A DNA stretch of 64,000 nt, taken from assembly GCA_022592445.1 (NCBI GenBank), contig JABYQR010000007.1:1-64000 (forward strand). The letters are read 5' to 3'. How positions within the stretch are numbered: position 1 is the first letter of the stretch; the number at the start of each line of letters is the position of its first letter. The translations under genes were made by a program, and so were the position numbers. The stretch comes from Cytidiella melzeri. Taxonomy: Eukaryota > Basidiomycota > Agaricomycetes > Polyporales > Irpicaceae. A model generated the notes under the pieces. The model worked only from the letters and a program-made list of their open reading frames with translations. It did not search any database and was not told the DNA's origin. Below, one piece after another: positions 9,891-19,980 of this stretch.

Positions 9891-10957
9891 GGGCTGCTGC
9901 TAGTCCGTGTGAATGTGCTCGCCTTTGGGCCTGTTGCACGTCCAGCAATTTCCGGGCGTATCAGTGCTGCAGATGCCATGCCCTGCTACGAGACGGCTGC
10001 TGCAAGGCTTCTGTTTGTGAGGTGTTTGCTTTGTGTGGGGCACGAGGCTCAAGCCTGCTTGAGGAATCAACCGTTCTCGTGCCTCGCAATGGCCCCTTTG
10101 TTACTTGTGTCTGTGCCTGTGTGGCTTATTGCCCTTGTGATGCCTTGAGGACATCCCTTTGGTGAGCTCTTGAGCCATTTTATGCTTCTTACATGTATGG
10201 CAAAATCTGGGCTCATCAGCGTTGGAGTACAAAAATAAGATGTTCTGTGAAAGGCTGAGAGCTGTGAGTGCCACAAGTCCAAAATGCACCAAGTTGCAGC
10301 CCAAATTAGGTAGCTCATTGATTATCTCTGTAAAAGCCTTTATAATAGAGAGAGTTGATGTTGATAGATGTATGGACACAAGAGCGCTGTGATTTTTTTT
10401 GCTAATTGAAATGCAGCTGTCATCTAGCTGTGGAGTATATCTGGTACAGGAGTGCTAGCTCTTGTGGCAACCCAACAACATGCCTGGGAATCAACAGAGT
10501 CCAACTCCGATGACTCTCCCAGGTGCGGCTTTCTCGTGTGTTCATCCTCCAATTCAATCACCCGCTGATCATGAGCAGTGTCTCCCCTGAAATCCAAGAA
10601 ACAACAAATTGGCGGTGTAGAGTTTACACACTTTTATAAGAGATTCAATCATAAGGGATAAGTTTTGTTATTAACTTGTCATATTACTGACTTTTATGAT
10701 GAGGTTTAAATTCTCACTTCATATTGCTTATCATATTTTATGTAACTAACTTTCCAGAAACACTTCCTTTTATTGGTAATTTTTGTTGGGCTGACAGCTT
10801 TTGTTACCCCTTTGCCCATAATACTTAGTAAGTTGACCAGAGTCCTTGCTGTGGACTGTAGTGGGGGATTTTGTTACCAGCTACAGCTTACTGTCACAGA
10901 TTTTCAATGTTTCTACAAGACTTGCCTTACCAGGCAACGGTATTATTGGGAATATTT
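9891..10957. other. Gene-free stretch
   Basis: A 92-codon minus-strand frame at 10101-10379 and a few shorter frames are seen, none with a recognisable domain or splice pattern. The sequence becomes AT-rich after 10600 and looks like decayed transposon DNA. Confidence 0.5.
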
Positions 10958-11066
10958 AAGCGCTTGTCAAGCGTTTATCCAGTGCTTATCCAGCGTCTAT
11001 TTAGGCGCTTATCCAGCGCTTACCTGGCGCTTATCAGGTGCTTATTCCGGCGCTTATTCTCAGTGC
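10958..11066. repeat. Tandem repeat of AGCGCTTATCC-type units
   Basis: Around nine imperfect 11-14-bp units of the kind GCGCTTATCCA follow each other (for example GGCGCTTATCCAGCGCTTACC). The core AGCGCT is palindromic. Function unknown; it lies directly upstream of an LTR-like segment. Confidence 0.65.
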
Positions 11067-11119
11067 CTATCAATTGATGCGCTGATGCGCCTCCTGTCTC
11101 TGATGCGCTGATGCACTTC

Positions 11120-11625
11120 TTTCCTTATCTGTGGATCACATGATAGAACTCTCTGGAACCTTGTGGAACATGCTGGAACTATGATGTCATAGTATTGAAC
11201 ATTCCATTAGATGATGTCATAGTTCTTGGAACATTCTGGAAAAGTTCAGCCTTGTCTTAGAACAAGCTAGAACAATTCTAGCCTTGGAACTGGGTCATGG
11301 GGTCAGGTCATGGGGACAATTGCTATTGGTTGATTATTGAAGTGGCACCACTAGGGCATAGGGCATGCTTAGTAAGGTAGATTACTTTGCTTACTCATGT
11401 AGGTATTAGGGGTCTTAGGGTAGTACCTGGGGTCCTCCCCTTCATGTATATATAGAGGCACTCCTGAGGGCATATCCCCTCAGTCTTATCCACTCTGTTG
11501 ATCAAGGACTACTTCGTACTCCCCAGTACACACTCTTACCAACACTCTACTCTCTATCTCACTATCTCTCCCTCAAGTTTATCAACTATCTGGTGAGTGT
11601 AACCCTTACTGTTACACTTACACTA
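11120..11625 (+). repeat. Putative solo LTR with heat-shock-like elements
   Basis: The segment resembles the gypsy LTR in layout: a CACATGAT-tagged upstream part, repeated GGAAC words, a TATATATA box (about 11447-11454) and a pyrimidine-rich leader ending in a donor-like CTG|GTGAGT at about 11591. It holds GAA-CA-TTC-TG-GAA at 11229-11241, a three-unit heat shock element match, and GGAAC words every 10 bp around 11146-11170. No coding sequence follows. The ends are not exact because no second copy is available in the window. Confidence 0.5.
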
Positions 11626-11630
11626 GTAAT

Positions 11631-11850
11631 ATGCTCAGAATACAAGATTCATGACTAATTCTATCACCAGTGACAACTTTTATTGGTAACCTGCCGGGAA
11701 TACTTACTTTGACAAGCTTGTTACCATTGGAAAATTTCATTATAAACATGCTCAGAATACTTACCTTGATAAGTAATTTTGGTACTGCCCACAAATTTTA
11801 TTACAATCATGCTCAGAATACTTACTTTTAGGAGTGATTTTGTTACAAGC
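11631..11850 (+). repeat. Dispersed ATGCTCAGAATAC repeats
   Basis: ATGCTCAGAATAC occurs at about 11631, 11748 and 11809. The last two are about 61 bp apart and share flanks such as CTTACTTT and TTTTGGTAC or TTTTGTTAC. This is likely the internal leader of the element whose LTR lies just before it. No gene is seen from here to 12050. Confidence 0.45.
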
Positions 11851-12053
11851 AATTCAGTTACCAGCCACAAATTTTTTACTTACTCAATTTACAAAACCAA
11901 CTGCAGTAAGTACAAATTGTTATTATAATGATGAGGCCACCTGTCCAAGCTTTTACGTTTGTGGTCACTTATCTCACCTTTCTTTTAGGGCAAGATTTCC
12001 AACACATTTCAAAGTCTATGTGTTAAAACTATATAATATAATATGATATGATA

Positions 12054-12562
12054 TGTAGTTTCCCACGCCTTATTATAAGGACGCTTTAGGTAGCAGAGTT
12101 CCCACAGTCTTAGTATAGGAATTATGCAGCCGTATATGGAAACTCTAGTAGTAACCATCACATTAGCTGAGACGTACAGATATGGGTTGTAGTAGTACTA
12201 GTCATATATGTACGCCTGTGTTCTAGTAGCATAGGAAATGACATGGAAAGCACATATGACTCCAGAGGATGCCTAAAGCATACATCTGAGGACAAGTACT
12301 AGCATGAGTCATTTACTCATTATGTACGCCTCTGGTACAAGTGCTGAACCTAGTCATACAATGAGTCATACATGAGTCATGCACTCATAGCATGAGTCAT
12401 GCATGAGTCATGTACTTAGTAGTACAGTAGAATAGCTGAAGAAGACATGTATAGTAGTCGCTTACATAAGTAGATACAGACATGTATATAAGCAGAGCTG
12501 CTGAAGCAGCAAGAATAATAAGACTCATCTTCGAAGCTTAACAGCCTCTACCCCTCGCACAC
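12054..12562 (+). repeat. Putative solo LTR with five Gcn4/AP-1 sites
   Basis: Starts near TGTAGTTTCCCACG and ends near CACACA, with a TATATAAG box at about 12484-12491 preceding a short leader. Upstream of the TATA box are five perfect ATGAGTCAT palindromes at 12304, 12361, 12372, 12392 and 12403. This is the consensus of Gcn4/Cpc1-type bZIP activators. Similar imperfect words (TATGACTCC, TTACTCAT) lie around them. No coding remnant follows, so it is called a solo LTR, but the ends are uncertain. Confidence 0.45.
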
Positions 12563-12779
12563 ATATTCCACTTTGTTACTATGTCAAGGTGGTCTAGTGG
12601 TTAGCGCATCAAGCCAGCTGTATCATGTCACTCAGAACTGCCCAGCTCCAGCTCCTGTCATGGATGGCCTGACTAGCCCTTAATTTTCGCAATTTACCTC
12701 TTGTTTTTATCTGTAAAACTCCGGGCTACAACCTAGTTTCAATTCTCTTTGCATAAACTCCTTTGCACGTCTATTAAGC

Positions 12780-13400
12780 GCCCGTATCACGTGGCTTAGA
12801 CGCTCCACACGGTCACATTACTTGCTACTACGTCACACTGGCATGTGACTTAGCTTAAGTAAGCCCACATGGCTACAGACACATGGTTCAGCCCATAGCT
12901 AGGGTTTGATGTCATAAATGACGTCCACATGGACTCCTTTTGTTCTTTCCTTATTGTTCTCTTTATGGAAGGATGTTCTCACAGGTGTGGGAATGGAATA
13001 CAATAGTTGGTCTCCTTTTAGATAGATTCTCTCACGGGTAGAGTTCTTGGCAAGGTCTAGACAATAGCTATTGTTCTCCTTTAGGTAGTTCTTTTGTTCT
13101 TCGTTCACACGGCTTCTTGCAAAGCCTGCCCTCAACATGGTCTGTGCGCAGGTCCCTGAAGTCTATATATACTGCTGCATGTACGCTCCTAGCCCCCCAT
13201 CTCGACCTCTTGGTCTTTACTGGGCTAGGTAAGCAAACCCCCTCTGTACTACATAGCTAGTAGTACCCAATACTAACTTGGTCTTTACTGGGCTAGACAA
13301 CTTGTATAAAGTCTGATAGCTGGTGAGAGCACTGTGCTACACGCCTGCCACCACCTCCTCGTCGATATCCACTTCGTGTCCCTATCTGTCACGTCGAGCC
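12780..13400 (+). repeat. Putative solo LTR, distant relative of the gypsy LTR
   Basis: Holds a TATATATA box (about 13161-13168) followed by a leader in which TTGGTCTTTACTGGGCTAG occurs twice exactly, at 13210-13228 and 13278-13296. The interval 13229-13296 has GTAAG at its start, TACTAAC at 13271-13277 and TAG at its end, a 68-nt intron-like segment. The gypsy LTR has the same arrangement with CTGGTCTTTAG. The following GCCACCACCTCCTCGTCG also resembles the gypsy LTR 3' part. Outer ends are approximate. Confidence 0.5.
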
Positions 13401-14990
13401 TTGTCTCCGTGTCAGCTCCGTGCATGGGTGCAAACTCTGAGGACTTAAAGGACTCAAAGGATATGCTCCACGCTAAGACAGCTCAGGTGGAGATCATTCA
13501 GTTGTTCTGAACCCATCATTTGTTTTATTATCATTGTCATCGTTGCCTGGGAGGGCAGGGAAGTGCAGCATAGACAGGCAGTCACATCTGGCCCAGAGGG
13601 TTGGCTACAGTGGCATGTACACAGGCCTAGGAGGGTAGAGCGGAGCAATAGGTACGGTCAGATGGGTCTGGTGCGGAGGGTTGGCTGCTGCTGCAGGTAC
13701 TGGGCATTATTTCATATTCATGCGTTTTCTTGTCTTTTGTTATCACTCTCATTTCCGTGGGCGCATTGCACTTTTTACTTTGTTCTTTCTGTTCCTCTGT
13801 TTGCAAACCCCTCGTAGCTATTTGTCAAGTGGGCGTATTGTTGGGTGAGCGCCTTGATGGTACAACTCACACTACGCGGAGTTTCCCGGACTGTACAGTT
13901 GATTGGTAAATTAATCTAGAAGTACCTACATCATGTATCTACAACTTGTCTTCTCTTCAATTAAGTGGTTTACCTTGTCTTGCCTGCAACCGCTCCTCAC
14001 TCCAATACACCACACATGCTGCCCAATAACAGGATTGACATGTCAGCTTTGCTCACAGAAAATGCCCGCCACTTTTATTGCCACCAAAGTGGAGGCTTGT
14101 TTTCTGTAAGCATTGCTGACCACATCTGCAGGGCTCCAAGGTTCAAACCCTGCTATTCGTGTTTTTTGGTTGATTCTTTTGTGCTCAAAGCCAAGGCTTT
14201 TGTTTGACATTAGACATGTTATTGACAGTCATTACAGGTGGTAACAAAGTACTGATGAGTGCTGGCTATGTCAATAACAAAGGGGATCAGCAAGGGATCA
14301 GCAAAGTTTCAATCTAAGTCTGAGCCATGCTTTTCAGTAGTTTGGCCACAACTTTGTTAATTCTGGTCCAAATTGGAGAATTTAGCTATCAGCACATTTA
14401 CAATCCATAGTGCTATCCAAAATTGTACAACATGTGTTCATTGGACCCTATTTGCAAGCTGTAAAAATAAAAATAAAAAGTGCTTGGATTGGATAATGTG
14501 ATCTAATATAAAGTTTGAAAAGGCTGGTAACAAAGCCCATATAGTGCCATCACCTCGATTCATTGTACTCCTACAAACACTGTTACTGATTGTATTTCCC
14601 ATCAAATTACCATGCTTTGGAGGACAGCTGTGTCACATCTATGGGGACATCAAAGCAGTTGCCTGCATTAAAATGAATCTACTTCATTCTTCAAGGTTGT
14701 GATGGAAAGAATCAGCAAGGATTTTCCACCAGCAACAGGGAAACAAGGAGAATAGAGGAAAGAAAGGAGGACAATGCAAGAAGTCTGAAGCCAAAGCCAA
14801 AGCTGTAAGGCGAGTTGGCGGCTTGTCTTCACTGGGGTGCACAGTTGTTTTCAGGAAAGGAACAGGACCACGTTGTATTGTCCAGATGCCCAACAACGGG
14901 TGCGAGTACGTAGTACAAGAAGTATTGTAAAGTAGAGCATAGAGAAGAGAGGTTGTTCGACACACATCTTGTCCACAACAGTGTCAAACT
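13401..14990. other. Decayed repeat DNA with a tRNA-like B box
   Basis: No intact gene. GGTTCAAACCC at 14140-14150 is a perfect RNA polymerase III B-box match followed by a T-rich stretch, as in tRNA-derived SINEs, but no matching A box is clear upstream. An A-rich run (AAAAATAAAAATAAAAAG) is at about 14465. Near 14740-14810 a plus-strand frame is Lys/Gln-rich and may be a copia gag remnant. Confidence 0.4.
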
Positions 14991-15314
14991 ATGTTACATA
15001 ATCTACATACAAATTGGGTAAACTGCATGAGCAGGGTTACAAAAGCAACTGTAAATCTTCAAGTAGATACCAAACCTGTCTTTGAGCACCGTACTAATGA
15101 AACCATCAATGTTTCTCTTTATTCCACACACAAGACTAAAGGTGTTGAATGGCTCATTGACAGCAGTGCTACTAGTCACATAACCAACAATATTGATGAC
15201 TTCATCTTGTATCAACCTGCATCATGGTCTTCCACCCTTTTCATAACCGACTCACTGTTTCCAACACAGAACAAAGGGGTGGATGGAGCAGAATATAATG
15301 TGTACCCTTGCTGA
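14991..15314 (+). pseudogene. Ty1/copia polyprotein fragment, protease region
   Basis: A 107-codon frame contains GVEWLIDSSATSHITNN (Asp codon at 15159). This matches the copia protease motif WLxDSGATSH except that the active-site Gly is Ser. The preceding His/Lys-rich part and the following Asp/Phe/Tyr-rich part fit the same region. No integrase or RT follows, since the PAN2 gene begins within 100 bp. It is a short relic, in keeping with the decayed sequence upstream. Confidence 0.7.
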
Positions 15315-15404
15315 ACATCGTACAACAATGACCATATGTATATTTAGAGAGGGGTCAACGCCTGCTGAATGCCAGCACTGTCTCACGCACAGTTGATGAT
15401 ACGT

Positions 15405-18400
15405 TCATCTACTTCTCCATGGCGAACGGTACGGATTAGGTACATTGAAAAACGGTGGAGGGACTGCATTCATCTGGAATTGCGCCTGGTGGAAGGTGGC
15501 CTGTAACAATTGCCCCGGCGTCATGGCGAATGGTGGCATGACGGTCGGAAGCGGAGTATGGGCACCCTGAGTCTGAATAGGTGGATCTGGCAACGTTGGG
15601 GGCCTATAATTCTGTGTGGACCAAAGCAGAGCTTATGAGCTATTTATCGAGCGGGGGATAACGTGGGCTTACGTATTGCTTCCCCTCCCTATAAATCTCA
15701 TCCAGCTTTTGATCGAAAATGCCTTCTGTCTCGTACTTTATATAGGCTTTGTACAGTCGCAAAGCGGACAAGGCGTCCTCGATTGAATCGTGCGTATCGA
15801 GTTGGATGTCCTCCTTCAACACGTACCACGCCAAGAATCGCAGCGAGAGTCGCCGATGTCGCGCTTTGATGAAATACAAGTCAACTGTGTCGATGACTTG
15901 CTCAGGCGGAACGAATATGTCTGTGCCGTTGAATTGAGCCACAGGCATGTGGGAAAATGACGGCTCTTGGACTTACTGATGATTCGGAAGTCCTTTGAGA
16001 GACCATGGCCAATAAAGATACATCCTCGGTCTACCAAAAGTCGCAGTTTCTTGTAAACAACCTTCAGTGGAGTGAGAGTATGCTTGGATAAATGAGGGTC
16101 GAGATCACCGACTGCGACAAAGCGTCAATTTCCGGTTCAAATTATGGTGATTTGAGCTCATTGAAACTTACATCTGATACCAGAGTATTCTGTCAAATAG
16201 TCAACGATGACCTCGCTTGTGTGTATATGATCGTCGATGAACGGTACACCGGCTTTCATCCCGTCGCCTCTAACCACAGACACGCGAGCGAGGCTCAGTC
16301 GGGCAGGACGCAAGACCTTCTTCGTGCCATCCGACCTGAATTCCGTCTCTTCCTAGTACGGACAGGTCACCGCAAGGAACACTTGTAATACAGACAAGCA
16401 TACCTGCTGCATCGAGACAAATTCTGCATCTATCGCGACCAGTGTTCCCGGTTGTGGCAGCTCATCATTCTGTAGCAGCTCATGCTTGATGAGCTTTTTG
16501 TCGCGCTTCCTGCATAACATTATGAGCATAGGCCCAATTCATCACAATAAGCGTTACATACGTTGCTATATTGGTGTCTTGAGCGAGTAGCGAGAGGTCG
16601 ATATGGTATGGCAGAGCGCTGAAATTGAGGCGATCGCAGACATCCACTCTTTCGAGATAAAACACGGTGGGAACCTGCAGACATAGACGGTTTGATCAAA
16701 CAAGATTGAAAGCGGCAATTTTATATGCTTACTTTCCAACTACCGGGAAAGCTGAGCGCTTCTTGTTCTGCTATGTTTCGTACCGAGAAATCGTTGAACA
16801 AATACCAGGGGCTGTGACTTTCGTCATCAGCCTCGGTTTCTTCCTCTTCAGGGACTGGCATCCAATCAGTACGCATAAAGACACATGTTCGATGTACGAT
16901 GTAGCCGCCGCACCTTTGATGATCCCGACTAAATGCGACCGCCTCTCTTTTGTCACTACTTGCACTATGATACCCTACGCACGCAAAGTGAGACTCCGCG
17001 TAACGCAAGCAAAAGGCCGAGACAACTACCCTGAGCTCGTATAGAGCCGTTTCGTGATCGTCTTGGCCATTGATCTGACCATGCAGTTCTACAGTCGGCT
17101 TCAGGAACGTCTGCTGACTCCTCCCATCCTTCCAATACTTGAGCGTCTCTTCAGTAAAGGCAGAAGCGTTAACCGCTAAGATCGGTGGTAAATCTTTCGT
17201 TGAGATAGAACGTCGCGAGTCAAAAGTGGAAAATTGCTTGTTACAGCTGGGACACGTCGCTTTGTGGGTGGAATGCCGCAACAAGGAATTACACAACATC
17301 GACGCGAAGTCCGTCTCGTGTGCGGGATCATTGACGTTGCCCTACAGAGGACGTAATGAGCATGGGATGTAGAACATCAGATGTCATGACCCCAATCTGA
17401 CCTTCCTAGGGTAGGACATATCCACGACGTGCGTCATGTTGTCTTTTTCGCGCACAGCATGACAGTTCATACAGGTGATTATACTCTTCGCGTCGATACC
17501 ACACAGCTGTGTGATTGGTGCCGGAGCAGGATCGTGGTGACCATTCGGGGGTGGAAGTAGCCAAGGGTTATGCGGATACGAGTTGCCTTCCGAGCTGAGA
17601 TTGTCCACGAGGAAGCGATGGAAAGCCTGGATCATGTGTCCGTAGTTGTGGTCAGCCGACTCCTTGCCGTAATCCATGAGCTCAATCAAGTTGTTATCTT
17701 TCATGATGAATGTGTAAGTTGCAATTTTGGTGAGCCCCGGCTAGAACTCACTTTGTGCTAGAACCCCAACGGTCTGGCAAAAGTTGCTGGACTGGCAGTT
17801 CGTCCCCTTCGCATCTTCAAGCATACGAATGATGAAGCCTAACTCGCAAAAGAGGCAGTGTTCTCTCGAGCAATCGGTCGTGATGTGCGACTTTGCCAAT
17901 CGTCTGATTGGATGGGTGTAGTGCATGAGTTGTAAAATTGCATTTGTGTACGAGTTGGTGATATGAGTCTCCAATCCGCTGTATTCTGTGCGATTGAAGA
18001 AACTGAGGCGATGGGTATTTAGACAGCAATTTTATCGATGGTGTGAAGCACTATACCCGAAATCAAAGTCCTCCACACCGAACTTCGAGTATTCAATTTC
18101 GGTCTTGCGATAGATTTTAGGTACTGATTCTGGATCATACTCGTAAATTGGTGTTTCCGGCTCCTGAGAAGTCATGAATTCCACTCGCACAGTATAAACA
18201 AGGAACAAACGTACATCTGGTCTGACAACTTTTCCGCTCCTGAAATGGGCCGCGCTCTTCTTCGGCCCTGGCTGTACGACGTTGCGACGGCCTCTGAGCT
18301 CCTTAGGCAGCGGTGCGTACGCGACGTTGTCGTTGACCTTCATAGTGTTCAGAATTTGCTGAGGAATCTTTTCTGGTGGTGGGTAGAGGGTGCCTGCAGA

Positions 18401-19715
18401 GAGGAACTTTGACGTCCATGAAGATAGGAGAATGTCATCGTAATAAGGCATTCCAATGCTGTGAAGGGGTCTACAATGGCAGCATATGCATTAACTGACG
18501 AAGACAGGCGTGACGGGATGTTGAACGTACGTAGAGTCTGTCCACTCAATCTCGGGGAAAGGCTCAGGAGGGTCAGCCCATTCGACCGGAGTTCCTTCAA
18601 ATCCATTCAGTGGCAGTATGGCGTCTTCGTCTGCGGCTGTCAGCATTTGGATCATGCCCTCTGCGTCTCCGAATGCCATGTAAGTCCCAGTAGGTGAAAT
18701 AGCGGTGGATGTAATATATGAAGGAGTGTCAAGCTGTCGAGCATGTAAATCATCCAGCATTGAATTTTGGCTGGTAGAGACGGTCGACTCACAGAATAAA
18801 ATTCGGTATTTGTAACGTTCGCAACATCGACGATGTTCACAAGTCCTTGAGGTGACGTAATTACGATTGTGCCCGCTCGTTTCGGTAATAGTTCAATGAA
18901 TGCCGGCCCCGCTGAGAACGGAATAGGCGGTAAAGGCCTCATGTTACGCCTGTCGTATAGCTTGACCAAAGGATCAGGGAATGGTCGGCCTTGTCTGAAG
19001 AATCTGCCTCAGCGCAGACGCCCTCCGTTTAAGGGCCGAGGTATTTACCTGAGACCAAGACCGATGCTGTATATAAAGTTGCCCGATGTCTGTAGTCCTT
19101 GTACACCGCTAGCATGCGCTTGAATAACGCTGACTGTGCTGCTAGTACGCGGGTCATGGCTCCGGATGTATCCATCTGAGCCGCCCGAAAGAACGACATT
19201 CGTCCCATTCACGAGATGCGAGTATATCGACACAGCGGGCGATTTGCGCAAGACGTCGCCTGTTTGCGAGTTGATGTTTAGGAACTCCTGGCCTGCGGTA
19301 CATGCAAAGAATATTGAGCCGGTGGCGGCGTTGCTTGAGAAGGCGGTGACTGCGGTGGTGTTTCTGCAGCAAAAGCCTTTAAGTGGTGTAAGCATCAGAC
19401 TGAGGTATGTAAGGGTTACCTATAATACCACTTATTCACACCACCTTTTCCCCACGCGCCGATGCCATTGCTTGATACGCCTGTAGCACGCACAAGGGAA
19501 TCGCTTGCGATGATGGACTTCACCGCCAGGTCACCGCCTACTGGAAACGTCACTCCACGTATGCCTTGAGCCGTGTAGTACGAAGTTATAGTTCCAGAAT
19601 TGTTGCCCGTCCACAAAGTATCGGAGACTGGGTCGAAAGAGAGCGCAGTAATGGGTTGCGGGAATACATTTCTTTGGTGGGTGTTGGGTGGTATCGGATG
19701 GTATGTTGACGACAT
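15405..19715 (-). CDS. PAN2: PAN2, catalytic subunit of the PAN2-PAN3 deadenylase
   Basis: PAN2 trims poly(A) tails of cytoplasmic mRNA together with PAN3. Exons read in order give an N-terminal WD40 propeller (starting [10 protein letters not shown], with [21 protein letters not shown] and [18 protein letters not shown]), a linker, an inactive ubiquitin-hydrolase-like domain ([18 protein letters not shown], zinc-type CPSCNKQ) and a C-terminal DEDDh exonuclease. The exonuclease residues are visible: VAIDAEFV (D, E), [11 protein letters not shown] (D), and THDSIEDA (H, D). The end is a Pro/Met-rich tail ([12 protein letters not shown]). I chose the ATG at 19715 because it opens the conserved start; an upstream frame extension has no ATG. 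There are many short introns. All catalytic residues appear intact. Confidence 0.93.
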
Positions 19716-19980
19716 TTCATGCCTTGTCAATGAGATTTGAGTTGTAGCTATATACAGCCAAGGTCAGTCGGAGAGTCTACAGACTCGACTTACTGCACGT
19801 CCCCCCCTGGCAGTAGTACAGGTAGCGGTAGCAATTAGTACTATCGCGACTCGGACATGCTAGGGAGGTTCGGTGTTCCCTCATTTGAATTGTGTACACA
19901 AAAACATGCACAAATAAAGAGCGTGGGCAATAATACTGGAATACAAAGTACGCTACATACATATATGATAGCTACAGTAT

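Noticed and set aside
9298..10148. Long overlapping frames on both strands (up to 238 codons)
   Set aside because: They are produced by the stop-poor pentanucleotide repeat; composition is monotonous and no domain or splice signal is present.
10101..10379. 92-codon minus-strand frame
   Set aside because: No recognisable domain; lies in repeat-rich DNA.
12586..12660. Possible tRNA gene
   Set aside because: A-box-like word only; no B box at the right distance and no acceptor stem pairing seen.
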